Source: Reclinomonas americana ATCC 50394 | Taxonomy: Eukaryota > Jakobida > Jakobea > Jakobida | Reading direction: 5' to 3' | Assembly: GCA_048213135.1 (NCBI GenBank) | Contig: PS015010.1 | Coordinates: forward strand, 124,001-188,000 | Length of the DNA stretch: 64,000 nucleotides | Shown here: positions 19,808 through 28,662 of the stretch, in pieces | How positions within the stretch are numbered: position 1 is the stretch's first letter | How the letters are laid out: every line of letters starts with the position of its first letter | Program-made: the position numbers and the translations under genes | Notes under the pieces: model-generated | Database searches by the model: none | What the model saw: only the letters and a program-made list of their open reading frames with translations | What the model was told of the DNA's origin: nothing

Positions 19808-22800
19808 ATGAGAAGATTTTTAACACTGTTTACAATGCTGATGCTCTGTGGGGTATTGGCATTTGCGCAAACCCGGGTGGTGTCGGGACGTGTTACCGAT
19901 AGGGATGGTAATGCGGTACCTTTTGCATCAATCAAAATAAAGGGCACGCCTACTGGTATTTCTGCGGATGCCAACGGTTCTTACACCATCAGGATTAAGG
20001 ATGGTGATGTACTGGAGGTTTCAGGTACAAGTTTCAAACCAGTAGATGTACCGGTTGGAACTCAAACCAGCATCACCACTATGCTGGAAAAAAATACTGC
20101 TGTAAACGACCTGAAAGAGATCGTAGTTACAGGCGCCTTCAACACCAAGCGTACAGCCAGGTCAACTGTTGCTAACGCTCAGAATGTTACAGGTGACCAA
20201 ATGAACACGATCCGTCAACCGAACATCAACAACGCCCTTGCCGGTAAAGTTGCCGGTTTACAGGTGCGCAGCCAGTCTGCAGCCAGCCTGGGTGCAGATA
20301 ACATTGTTCGTTTGAGGGGTGAAAACGGTATTGGTATTGGCGGTGGTGCTCTCTATGTAGTAGACGGTACGATCATGCCAAGTGCGAATGATATCAGCAC
20401 TGATGACGTTGAGGATGTTACTGTACTTCAGGGTCCTGCCGCGGCAGCTCTGTTCGGCAGTGATGGTGCCAATGGTGCGATCATTGTTACCACTAAAAAA
20501 GCTAAACGTAACCAACCTGGTATCGGTCTGGAAATCAACTCTGGTGTTCAATTTGACAGGGTATACATCCTGCCTGATTACCAAAATGCATATGCCGGTG
20601 GTACCGATGGTAACTTCAGGCAATATCATTATAAAGCAGGTGATCCGGAAGGTTGGAAACAACTGGATGGTAAATACTACCACGATTACACTGAAGACGT
20701 AAGCTGGGGTCCACGTATGGCCGGACAGGAATATATTCCTTGGTATGCATGGTATTCCGGTAGCGAGTACTCTTACAAAACTGCTAAGCTGACCCCTCAG
20801 CCTAACAACGTACGTGACTTCTTCAATACAGGTGTTACTAAAAATAATAACATCAACTTCTCTAAAGCAGGTGAAGGTTATAACATCAGGGCTTCTTACA
20901 CTAACCTTGATCAGCAAGGTCTGATTCCAAACTCTTACCTGAAAAAACACACTTTCACTGTAAACGCCAGCATCGACCTGAGCAGCAAATTCACTGTTGC
21001 CGTTAATGCTAACTATATCAGCCAAAGGAGCAATTCTGAAAATGATAACACCTATGGTAACACTACCTCTGGTTCATTTAACCAATGGTTCCACAGGGAC
21101 CTGGAGATCAGCAAGCTGAAAGAACTCCGTTACCTGCGTGGACCCAATGGTGAGCTGACTACCTGGAACCACAACAACCCGGAAAGCTACAGCGCTGCTA
21201 ACAATGGTTCTTCTTTCTTTAAAGCATACTACTGGCATGGTCCTTACACCTGGCAGGACAACGTGCTGAACTTCACTAACAGGGACAGGTTGTTTGGTGA
21301 CGCGTCACTGACTTACAAACCAACCAATGACCTGACTTTCAAGTTCACTTACAGGAAACAACAGCTGACTACCAACAGCGATACAAGGATGTACAACGCC
21401 CTTGATCTGAGTGCTGGTACCAATTCCGGTTTCAACTACTGGGAAGCTGCCAACGGTCGCTCCAGGGTTTGGGGTGGTTATGGCCTCGGCTATTCTCAGA
21501 GCAACAGGCAGAACTACGAGTTCCTGGGTACTTACAGGAAGAAAATCAAAAACTTCCAGTTCAACCTCCTGGGTGGTATCGACCTGCTGAAAACCAGGCT
21601 GTCTACTTACAATGCCAACACACTGGGTGGTCTGTTCGTACCAGACTTCTTCTCTCTGTCTAACGGTAAGAACGGTGTAAACCAGGTTAACACTATCACT
21701 AACACTGCCCGCAGGGCCCTGTTTGCCAACTTAAGCATTGGCTACAAGAACTTCGCATTTGTTGAAGGTACTTACCGCAGGGACTACTCTTCAACTGAAA
21801 GGCAAGGTTATTATATCGAAACCAAATCTGTGGGTGCCTCTTTTGTGTTCAGCGACCTGATCAACAAAAATGGTTCTACTTTCCTGAGCTTCGGTAAAAT
21901 CCGTGGTTCAATCGGTCAGATCCTCAACACCCTGGGTGCTTATCAATACTCTACTTATACTCCTAACACCCTGCTGTGGGGCAACAACCTGCTGATGGGT
22001 GAACCTAATACCCTGTTTGATCCATTGCTGCATGGCGCTGCTCAAACTGAAAAAGAAGCCGGTATCGAACTGCGTTTCCTGAAAAACAGGATCGGTATTA
22101 CTGCTACTTACTGGGACAGGACCAACAAAGACTTCCCGCTTTCTGTGGGTGTGTCTCCTTACACTGGTTACAACACTGTTAACACCAATGCTGGTGAAGT
22201 TAAGAAAACAGGTATCGACATCCAGTTGTTCCTGAACCCAATCAGGTCTAAAAACTTTGATTGGACCCTGAACGGAACCTGGGGTCGTCTGTTGAAAAAT
22301 GACGTAATCTCTATCAATGATGAACTGAACATCCAAAGGATCACTACTGAAGCCGGCGGTAACGGTAACATCAACCTGGTTAGTGAAAAAGGACAACGCT
22401 GGGGTCAGCTGAGGGGTACTGCTATCAAGCGTATCAACGGTCAGCCTGTATTAAGGACTGATGGTATCTACGAAAGGGAACAAAACGTGAACTTCGGTAG
22501 CTCACTGCCTGATTACACTGGTGGTGTTCAGAACACTTTCACACTGTTCAAAAACTTCCTGGTTAACATCAACGTTGACTTCTCTTATGGTGGTAAATTC
22601 TTCTCTCTGTCTGATTGGTACGGTAGCGGCACTGGTCTGACTGCCCGTACTGCCGGTATGAACGACAGGGGTATTCCTATCAGGGACGCTGTTGCTGATG
22701 GTGGTGGTATTCACGTATTCGGTGTAGATGGTACAGGTAAAGCTGTTGACTACTACGTTGAAGCCCGTGATTACTTCGAACAAAATGGTCTTTACAGCCA

Positions 22801-23062
22801 GGGTATCGTTGAAGAATCTCTTCGCGACCTGACCTTCGTTAAACTGAGGGAATTCAGCCTGGGTTATAAAGTTCCGGTAAGCAAACTCGGAATTGGTAAA
22901 TATGTTAAGAATGCCGTGTTCTCAGTAGTAGCCCGCAACCCATGGTTGATCTACTCTAAAGGAAAAGGATTTGATCCTTCTGAGCTGTCTAACAATAGCG
23001 GTGAAGATGGTCAGTTCCCTGGAACAAGGAGCCTTGGCTTTAACCTGAAATTAGGGTTCTAA
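19808..23062 (+). CDS. SusC/RagA-family TonB-linked outer-membrane transporter
   Basis: This 1084-residue TonB-dependent transporter takes up a large nutrient (usually a glycan or peptide) together with a SusD lipoprotein. After the signal peptide (1-20) comes a carboxypeptidase-regulatory-like domain (about 25-95; VSGRVTDRDGNAVPFASI). The plug follows (about 105-235; LKEIVVTGAF, LRGENGIGIGGGALYVVDG, VLQGPAAAALFG, GANGAIIVTTKK). Then a 22-strand barrel ends in SLGFNLKLGF. Codon use is noticeably uniform (CTG, AAC, GGT, AGG), unlike the surrounding genes, which points to high expression. The substrate cannot be named because no hydrolase is encoded nearby. Confidence 0.97.
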   Translation: MRRFLTLFTMLMLCGVLAFAQTRVVSGRVTDRDGNAVPFASIKIKGTPTGISADANGSYTIRIKDGDVLEVSGTSFKPVDVPVGTQTSITTMLEKNTAVNDLKEIVVTGAFNTKRTARSTVANAQNVTGDQMNTIRQPNINNALAGKVAGLQVRSQSAASLGADNIVRLRGENGIGIGGGALYVVDGTIMPSANDISTDDVEDVTVLQGPAAAALFGSDGANGAIIVTTKKAKRNQPGIGLEINSGVQFDRVYILPDYQNAYAGGTDGNFRQYHYKAGDPEGWKQLDGKYYHDYTEDVSWGPRMAGQEYIPWYAWYSGSEYSYKTAKLTPQPNNVRDFFNTGVTKNNNINFSKAGEGYNIRASYTNLDQQGLIPNSYLKKHTFTVNASIDLSSKFTVAVNANYISQRSNSENDNTYGNTTSGSFNQWFHRDLEISKLKELRYLRGPNGELTTWNHNNPESYSAANNGSSFFKAYYWHGPYTWQDNVLNFTNRDRLFGDASLTYKPTNDLTFKFTYRKQQLTTNSDTRMYNALDLSAGTNSGFNYWEAANGRSRVWGGYGLGYSQSNRQNYEFLGTYRKKIKNFQFNLLGGIDLLKTRLSTYNANTLGGLFVPDFFSLSNGKNGVNQVNTITNTARRALFANLSIGYKNFAFVEGTYRRDYSSTERQGYYIETKSVGASFVFSDLINKNGSTFLSFGKIRGSIGQILNTLGAYQYSTYTPNTLLWGNNLLMGEPNTLFDPLLHGAAQTEKEAGIELRFLKNRIGITATYWDRTNKDFPLSVGVSPYTGYNTVNTNAGEVKKTGIDIQLFLNPIRSKNFDWTLNGTWGRLLKNDVISINDELNIQRITTEAGGNGNINLVSEKGQRWGQLRGTAIKRINGQPVLRTDGIYEREQNVNFGSSLPDYTGGVQNTFTLFKNFLVNINVDFSYGGKFFSLSDWYGSGTGLTARTAGMNDRGIPIRDAVADGGGIHVFGVDGTGKAVDYYVEARDYFEQNGLYSQGIVEESLRDLTFVKLREFSLGYKVPVSKLGIGKYVKNAVFSVVARNPWLIYSKGKGFDPSELSNNSGEDGQFPGTRSLGFNLKLGF

Positions 23063-23108
23063 TCAATAATTTCGAACCTTCAATTATCACAAAACAAATT
23101 TTTCTACC

Positions 23109-24629
23109 ATGAAGAAATATATAATGAAATACGGTGCCATCGCCTCGTTAGCTCTTATGGCTGTAGCTAACAGTGGTTGTGGTAAATTAGCCGACTTCGG
23201 AGATACAAATATCAGTCCGAACGGTGTTGCCGAGCCGATCACCAGCGCGTTGCTTACGAATGCACAAGCCGGTATCCCTGGGCAAACCATCACCCTTCAG
23301 CCGCCATCCATGTTCAGCCAGTATCTGGCGGAGATCACTTATCCGGGTATCTCTAAATACACCGGTCTGCAGATCAACTCTTCTGCAGTGTACGTAGGTC
23401 CTTTACAGGATCTGCAGGTGATCATCAACAAAAACTCTGATATCAATTTTGCTCCTAAAGCGGCAAAATATGGTGACAACACCAACCAGATCGCTATCGC
23501 TACCATCCTGAGGGAATACCTTTTCTGGACACTGACCGACAGGTGGGGTGATATCCCTTACTCTCAGGCACTCCAAGGCGCTAATGTTCTGCTGCCTAAA
23601 TACGATGAGCAAAAGGACATCTACACAGGTATCCTGACCAAACTGGCCGGTGCTGTTGATATGTTCAACCCAACTGCGGCTATCGCTAACCCGGTTCAGG
23701 GTGATGTGATCTACGGTGGTAATATCACCAAATGGCGCAAGTTCGCTAATACGCTCAGGATGCTGATCTCTGTTCGTATGAGCAAGCGCTATCCTAATGC
23801 CGGTGAGTTCGCTGCTACTGAATTCAACAAAGCAATGAACAGTACTTATGGTTATATCACTGATAATGCTGACAACTTTGCATTACTGTATACCAGCACT
23901 AACTTCCAGAATCCTTTCCAGGCGCTGAATGTTAGCCAGGATATCGGTGTGGCGCTGACTTACACTGATGCCCTGAACAACATGGGTGATACCCGCCGCA
24001 GCAACATGTGCAACGCAACTAACGGCTGTCCTTACGGTCTGTCTATTGCAGCGCCAATCGGTGGTACTTACGCCCGTGTAATGAACGGTGCTTATGCAAC
24101 TGCAACCAGCACTTCTACTCCGCTCACCCTCATCAGCGCTGCTTCTTCCCTGCTGGCTAAAGCAGAAGCTATTGAAAGGGGATGGGTTCCTGGTATGACT
24201 ACAGCTGATGCACAGGTAGCTTACGAAGCTGCTGTTACAGCTTCTTTTGCTCAATGGGGTGTTACTTTACCAGCTAACTTCCTGACTACTGGTCCTGCCA
24301 ACTACACTACTGGTGGTGGTGGCGGTGCTATCGGTGGTGCAAGCGTTGCAGGTTCTTCTGCCGCTACTACTACTAAACTGCAAAGGATTCAGCTGCAACA
24401 GTGGATCGCTTTCTATCCTGATGGAACACAAGGCTGGAGCAACTTCAGGAGGACAGGTATCCCGGCTTTGAAACCAACCATCAATGCTGAGAATCCAAGC
24501 AAACAAATTCCTCAAAGGTACACCTATGGTACTACTGACTACAGCACTAACCTCGACCAGCTGAACATCGCGCTGGGAAGGATGGGTGGTACTGACTCTC
24601 AGGATACCAAAGTTTGGTGGGCTCAATAA
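23109..24629 (+). CDS. SusD/RagB-family nutrient-binding lipoprotein
   Basis: This 506-residue surface lipoprotein is lipidated at Cys24 (NSGC lipobox). It lacks the usual N-terminal SusD motif and instead fits the SusD-like group with TPR helices and the block YGDNTNQIAIATILREYLFW...DRWGDIPYSQAL. The C-terminal part holds ...LQRIQLQQWIAFYPDGTQGW, where the lid-binding region of these proteins lies. It would close over the SusC barrel as a lid. It starts 46 nt after susC with no terminator between. Codon use matches susC. Confidence 0.95.
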   Translation: MKKYIMKYGAIASLALMAVANSGCGKLADFGDTNISPNGVAEPITSALLTNAQAGIPGQTITLQPPSMFSQYLAEITYPGISKYTGLQINSSAVYVGPLQDLQVIINKNSDINFAPKAAKYGDNTNQIAIATILREYLFWTLTDRWGDIPYSQALQGANVLLPKYDEQKDIYTGILTKLAGAVDMFNPTAAIANPVQGDVIYGGNITKWRKFANTLRMLISVRMSKRYPNAGEFAATEFNKAMNSTYGYITDNADNFALLYTSTNFQNPFQALNVSQDIGVALTYTDALNNMGDTRRSNMCNATNGCPYGLSIAAPIGGTYARVMNGAYATATSTSTPLTLISAASSLLAKAEAIERGWVPGMTTADAQVAYEAAVTASFAQWGVTLPANFLTTGPANYTTGGGGGAIGGASVAGSSAATTTKLQRIQLQQWIAFYPDGTQGWSNFRRTGIPALKPTINAENPSKQIPQRYTYGTTDYSTNLDQLNIALGRMGGTDSQDTKVWWAQ

Positions 24630-24638
24630 AATACTTAC

Positions 24639-24673
24639 GGATTGAATCACCTGGTTTCCGGGTGATTCAATCC
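24639..24673 (+). other. Stable hairpin between susD-like gene and downstream lipoprotein gene
   Basis: A 13-bp perfect stem (GGATTGAATCACC / GGTGATTCAATCC) with a 9-nt loop starts 9 nt after the SusD stop. The bases after it (TGATTATTATTG) are only partly T-rich, so it may be a leaky terminator or an mRNA-stabilising stem that lowers expression of the third gene relative to SusCD. Confidence 0.65.
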
Positions 24674-24710
24674 TGATTATTATTGTAAACAACAACAAAA
24701 CATAATAAAC

Positions 24711-25679
24711 ATGAAATACATTAACCTTGCAAAGAAATTCGCCGTCGTAGCTCTTTGCGCCGCAGCCTTCACTTCTTGCGATAAGAATGATGATGATGCT
24801 GAACCAATTGGCGACAGGGGGCAAACGGTGGTAAAACTGATCAATGGCGGAGATCCCGCCGTAATTCTCTGGTCAGTTGATTTTGTGAACTCTCCGCAAA
24901 CCTTACTGGCAGCAGACCTGCGCAGGGACGTTCCAAACGAAACTGAGCTGAACAAAACCATGACCGTAGTGATTAAGGATGACGTAGCTGCAGTAGCTGC
25001 TGTTGATCCTACACTTGTTCCTCTCCCTACAGCTTACTACACTATCGGTGCTGCAACTCCGAAAGTAGGCGGACAAGGTGGTACTTATACCATCACCCTC
25101 ACTCCCGGTAAATTCGCTGAGCAGATCTACATCACTATCCCTGATGCTACTGTTATGAGCACCAGCACCACTTATGGCCTGGGCTTTACCATCACTTCTG
25201 TTGATGCTGACGGTAAAATCTCTGCTTCAAAATCTATCGTTTACAAAATCGGTGCTAAAAACGCTTATGATGGCGTTTATAAAGTAAGTGGCGTGTTCAC
25301 TCACCCAACTACTGACTATGCTGGTCCTTTCGGTACTCCCGGTCGTGGCGAACCACTGGAAGTTGACCTGGTAACTGTAGGCGCTACCCAGGTTAAAAGG
25401 GTATGTAACCAACCCGGCTGGGGCGGTTATGAAGGCTTCCAGTTCTGGATCACTTCAGGTAATGACCTGACTGGTTTCAGCAACGTATTCCCGATGTATG
25501 ATGTAAACCCTGCAACCAACGTTGTACACGTTTACTCAACCAACGCGGCTAACACTGTTGCCTGGTTTGATGTTGATTCTAAATTCATACCAGCCACGCA
25601 CAGCTTCACTATGCACTACTACTACAATGCTCCTACAAGGGACATTGTTGAGAACTGGGCATACCTGAGGTCAAGGTAA
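24711..25679 (+). CDS. SusCD-associated surface lipoprotein (BT_3987/DUF1735-like)
   Basis: This 322-residue lipoprotein has its lipidation Cys at 23 (FTSC), followed by an acidic stretch (DKNDDDAE) that resembles the Bacteroidota lipoprotein export signal for the cell surface. An N-terminal Ig-like domain (about 35-175) has the form of DUF1735/BT_3987 domains, and a C-terminal domain (about 180-322) is rich in aromatic residues (GWGGYEGFQFWI, MHYYYN) that could bind ligand. Proteins in this position in Sus-like loci are usually surface glycan-binding proteins. The family assignment is by layout and is not certain. Confidence 0.8.
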   Translation: MKYINLAKKFAVVALCAAAFTSCDKNDDDAEPIGDRGQTVVKLINGGDPAVILWSVDFVNSPQTLLAADLRRDVPNETELNKTMTVVIKDDVAAVAAVDPTLVPLPTAYYTIGAATPKVGGQGGTYTITLTPGKFAEQIYITIPDATVMSTSTTYGLGFTITSVDADGKISASKSIVYKIGAKNAYDGVYKVSGVFTHPTTDYAGPFGTPGRGEPLEVDLVTVGATQVKRVCNQPGWGGYEGFQFWITSGNDLTGFSNVFPMYDVNPATNVVHVYSTNAANTVAWFDVDSKFIPATHSFTMHYYYNAPTRDIVENWAYLRSR

Positions 25680-25702
25680 TCAGTAATTTAACCTTATAAT
25701 AG

Positions 25703-25733
25703 AAAAAGGGTTCCTGTTACAGGAGCCCTTTTT
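25703..25733 (+). terminator. Terminator of the SusCD operon
   Basis: AAAAAGGG-t-TCCTG / CAGGA-g-CCCTTTTT forms a 13-bp stem with one mismatch and a 3-nt loop, with a T-tract on its 3' side. It begins 24 nt after the last stop codon. Confidence 0.85.
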
Positions 25734-25763
25734 CTTTATCTTTATGATACAAACAGGAAGACT

Positions 25764-26078
25764 ATGAGCAATCAAAATGAATTACCCGGACAATTGAATA
25801 TCGAAATATCAGAAGAGGTATCAGAAGGTGAATACGCTAACCTCGCTATTATCACACACAGTCATGCTGAATTCGTGATCGACTTTGTGAACGTAATGCC
25901 GGGTACACCCAAAAGCAAAGTAAAGAGCCGTATTATATTAACTCCTTTCCATGCCAAGCGGTTCATGAAGGCTATGATCGATAATGTCAAAAAGTTTGAA
26001 GCGGCCAACGGTACCATACAGGATATGGAAGCTGTGGAGATACCCTTCAACTTTGGCGGCCCCGCGGCACAGGCTTAA
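25764..26078 (+). CDS. DUF3467 family protein
   Basis: This 104-residue cytoplasmic protein is widespread in Bacteroidota. It matches DUF3467 in its ordered features: EGEYANLAIITHSHAEFVID, FVNVMPGTPKSKVKSRIILT, and a helix HAKRFMKAMIDNVKKFE. The function of the family is not established. It ends 4 nt from the end of convergent radC, so the two 3' ends abut with no terminator between them. Confidence 0.9.
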   Translation: MSNQNELPGQLNIEISEEVSEGEYANLAIITHSHAEFVIDFVNVMPGTPKSKVKSRIILTPFHAKRFMKAMIDNVKKFEAANGTIQDMEAVEIPFNFGGPAAQA

Positions 26079-26082
26079 CGGG

Positions 26083-26790
26083 CTACATATTACCGGAATC
26101 GGCGAAACTGTAATACCCGTCGTCGCTTACAATAATATGATCCAGTAAGCGTATATCCAGGTATTTCAATGCCTGGGCTATTTTTCGTGTAACCACTTCA
26201 TCGGCCCGGCTGGGCTGCAGGTTACCGGAAGGGTGATTGTGACAGATGATCACAGCGCTGGCTTCCTGCTCCAGCGCTTTTTTCAGTATCACTTTGGGAT
26301 CTGCCACGGTGCCTGTAATACCTCCTTTGCTGATGACCTCAAAATGCTTTACCCGGTTGGCTTTGTTCAGGAAAACAACAGCGAACATTTCGTGCCGGTT
26401 ATCTTTCAGCAAAGTACGCAGGTAATGAGCGATATCCTTGCTGGAATGTACGGTGAGCCTGTTTGAAAAGGAAAGCCTGTGCGCATGTCTTCTCCTGCCC
26501 AGTTCCATAACGGCTGCCAGCATAATGGCCTTGGCCTTGCCAATACCTTCCAGCCTCCTGAAATCGGATATGGCCACTTTCCCCAGTTCGCTCAGGTTAT
26601 TGCCGCCAAGCAGCATCACTTCCTTGGCAATCTCCAGCACATTTTTCTCCGGTCGCCCTGCCTGCAGTAATATGGCGATCAATTCTGTATTGCTCAGCGC
26701 TTCTGGACCTTTCGACATTAATTTCTCCCTTGGCTGATCATCTTTCGCCCAATCCTTTATAGATGTGGATGGCTTGTTGACATTTTTCAT
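26083..26790 (-). CDS. radC: RadC family JAB-domain protein
   Basis: This 235-residue protein has the RadC N-terminal domain (about 12-95), which includes a helix-hairpin-helix (LEGIGKAKA, 80-88). The C-terminal MPN/JAB domain (about 110-235) has the metal motif HNHPSG (184-189, His184 and His186) and Asp197. Despite the name, a role in DNA repair has not been confirmed; the fold is that of a metallo-peptidase or nuclease. It is divergent from prs across a 76-nt gap. Confidence 0.93.
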   Translation of the reverse strand: MKNVNKPSTSIKDWAKDDQPREKLMSKGPEALSNTELIAILLQAGRPEKNVLEIAKEVMLLGGNNLSELGKVAISDFRRLEGIGKAKAIMLAAVMELGRRRHAHRLSFSNRLTVHSSKDIAHYLRTLLKDNRHEMFAVVFLNKANRVKHFEVISKGGITGTVADPKVILKKALEQEASAVIICHNHPSGNLQPSRADEVVTRKIAQALKYLDIRLLDHIIVSDDGYYSFADSGNM

Positions 26791-26866
26791 CTAATCAAAT
26801 TTATTTACTGTAAAAAGTAAATGTACTTTCGCATTTCATTATCCCAATTACGTTAACTACTTATAC

Positions 26867-27820
26867 ATGGAGTCAAACGCCAAGATTTTTTCCGGCACAG
26901 GGTCTCAATACCTGGCCGAAAAGATCGCCCAGAAATTCGGAGAACCTTTGGGCAAAGTCAATATCCAGCGATTCAGTGACGGAGAAATTTATGTAGAGTT
27001 CCAGGAAAGCATCAGGGGACGATTTGTGTTCCTTATCCAGAGCACATATGCGCCTTCCGATAACCTGATGGAACTGTTACTGATGATCGATGCCGCCAAA
27101 AGAGCATCGGCTTACAAAGTCATCGCAGTGATCCCTTATTATGGTTTTGCCCGGCAGGACCGGAAAGACAGGCCCAGGGTAGCCATAGGATCGAAACTGG
27201 TAGCCAATATGCTTACCGCCGCTGGGGCAGACAGGGTTATTACCATGGACCTCCACGCCCCGCAGATACAGGGTTATTTTGATATACCGGTAGATCACCT
27301 CGATTCTTCCGCCATATTCATCCCCTATATCGAGAACCTGCAATTGCCCAACCTTACTTTTGCCGCACCGGACGTGGGCAGCGCCAACAGGATCAGGGAA
27401 TTTGCCACTTATTTTGAATGTGAAATGGTGATCTGCGATAAGCACCGTAAAAGGGCCAACGAGATCGCCAGTATGGTGGTGATAGGCGACGTTACCGACC
27501 GCGATGTGGTACTTATAGATGACATCTGCGATACCGGCGGTACCCTGGCTAAAAGTGCCGCTATGATGAAAGAAAAAGGCGCACGCAGCGTACGGGCCCT
27601 GTGTACCCACCCGGTACTCAGTGGCAAAGCCTACGAAAATATCCAGAACAGCGTGCTGGAAGAACTGGTGGTATGCGACACCATTCCCATCAGGAACGAT
27701 TGCAGTAAGATAAAAGTAGTGTCCACCAACGAACTTTTTGCCGTCACCATCCGCAATGCCTTCGAGAACAAGAGCATCAACAGCCTGTTCATGAGGAGCC
27801 GGATGGCCAATAAAAAATAA
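26867..27820 (+). CDS. prs: Ribose-phosphate pyrophosphokinase (PRPP synthetase)
   Basis: This 317-residue enzyme makes PRPP from ribose-5-phosphate and ATP for nucleotide, His and Trp synthesis. It shows two phosphoribosyltransferase-like domains. Motifs: FSDGEIYVEFQESIRG, PYYGFARQDRK, the metal-binding DLHAPQIQGYF, and the PRPP loop VLIDDICDTGGTL. TACTTTCG at 26824-26831 is a possible weak -7 element. It ends before its own terminator, so it is monocistronic. Confidence 0.98.
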   Translation: MESNAKIFSGTGSQYLAEKIAQKFGEPLGKVNIQRFSDGEIYVEFQESIRGRFVFLIQSTYAPSDNLMELLLMIDAAKRASAYKVIAVIPYYGFARQDRKDRPRVAIGSKLVANMLTAAGADRVITMDLHAPQIQGYFDIPVDHLDSSAIFIPYIENLQLPNLTFAAPDVGSANRIREFATYFECEMVICDKHRKRANEIASMVVIGDVTDRDVVLIDDICDTGGTLAKSAAMMKEKGARSVRALCTHPVLSGKAYENIQNSVLEELVVCDTIPIRNDCSKIKVVSTNELFAVTIRNAFENKSINSLFMRSRMANKK

Positions 27821-27841
27821 CTGGTAATCAGTATATTATAA

Positions 27842-27887
27842 AGGGATAAAGGGCTGAAATAAAAGAAAGTCCTTTATCCCTGTTTTT
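27842..27887 (+). terminator. Terminator of prs
   Basis: An 11-bp perfect stem (AGGGATAAAGG / CCTTTATCCCT) with an 18-nt loop is followed by GTTTTT. Confidence 0.8.
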
Positions 27888-27912
27888 ATGGGGTAATTCA
27901 GCCGGGATTGCT

Positions 27913-27920
27913 TACCTTTG
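27913..27920 (+). promoter_or_regulatory. -7 promoter element of the L25 gene
   Basis: TACCTTTG matches TAnnTTTG and lies 23 nt before the ATG at 27944. The -33 region is only TTTT-like, without a clear TTTG. Confidence 0.55.
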
Positions 27921-27943
27921 CGCCTCATAAAAATCAATTTAAA

Positions 27944-28546
27944 ATGAAATCAATTACAATCGAAGGACAACTGAGGACCGAAAGCGGAAAAAAAGCCACC
28001 CGCCAACTTCGCTCTCAGGATCAAGTGCCAGGTGTAATTTACGGTGGTAAACAGGAGATCAATTTCTCTGCACCTGCTCCTGCATTTAAAGACATTGTTT
28101 ACACTTCTGAATTTATCGTAGCTGAAGTAAAGGTTGACGGCAAAACTTACCGTTGCATCCTGAAAGACCTGCAGTTTGACAAAGTGAGCGATCAGCTCAT
28201 CCACGTTGATCTGCTGGAACTGGTAGACGACAAGAAAGTGATCGCAACCCTGCCCGTTAAATTTACAGGAACTCCCGCCGGTGTTAAAGCAGGTGGTAAA
28301 CTGGTACTTAAAATCAAATCCCTGAAGGTAAAGGCCCTGCCTAAAGACCTGAAAGAATACATCGCCGTTGATATCACCAACCTGGAACTCAACGCCAACC
28401 TGAGGGTGGAAGATGTGGTAGCGGAAAACATGGAGATCATGAACTCACCCAGGATCCCAATGGCATCTGTAACCATGACCCGTCAGCTGAAACAGGAAGA
28501 AGCAGCCGCTCCTAAAGCCGGTGCAGCTCCTGCCGCTAAAAAATAA
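27944..28546 (+). CDS. rplY: 50S ribosomal protein L25 (long, CTC-type)
   Basis: This 200-residue 5S-rRNA-binding protein has the N-terminal L25 domain (1-90; RTESGKKATRQLRSQDQVPG, then YGGK) and the CTC-type C-terminal beta domain (about 95-185). An Ala/Pro/Lys-rich tail follows. The longer general-stress form is usual in this phylum. The ATG at 27944 (MKSITIEG) is chosen over the frame opening at 27908, which would overlap the promoter -7 element. Confidence 0.95.
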   Translation: MKSITIEGQLRTESGKKATRQLRSQDQVPGVIYGGKQEINFSAPAPAFKDIVYTSEFIVAEVKVDGKTYRCILKDLQFDKVSDQLIHVDLLELVDDKKVIATLPVKFTGTPAGVKAGGKLVLKIKSLKVKALPKDLKEYIAVDITNLELNANLRVEDVVAENMEIMNSPRIPMASVTMTRQLKQEEAAAPKAGAAPAAKK

Positions 28547-28569
28547 GGTAGTAACACCAATAATAGTGA

Positions 28570-28598
28570 TGCCTTCCCCACCGGGAAGGCATTTTTTT
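28570..28598 (+). terminator. Terminator of the L25 gene
   Basis: A 9-bp perfect stem (TGCCTTCCC / GGGAAGGCA) with a CACC loop is followed by seven T. Confidence 0.9.
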
Positions 28599-28613
28599 AA
28601 CAGCAGGCCAAAG

Positions 28614-28643
28614 GTTGCAGACATCAAAGTTTGATTACCTTTG
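28614..28643 (+). promoter_or_regulatory. yidC promoter
   Basis: GTTG (28614-28617), an 18-nt spacer and TACCTTTG (28636-28643) fit the Bacteroidota promoter. It gives a leader of about 16 nt before the ATG at 28663 and excludes the longer open frame that begins at 28615. Confidence 0.65.
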
Positions 28644-28662
28644 CACACTTAAACAGCAAATC

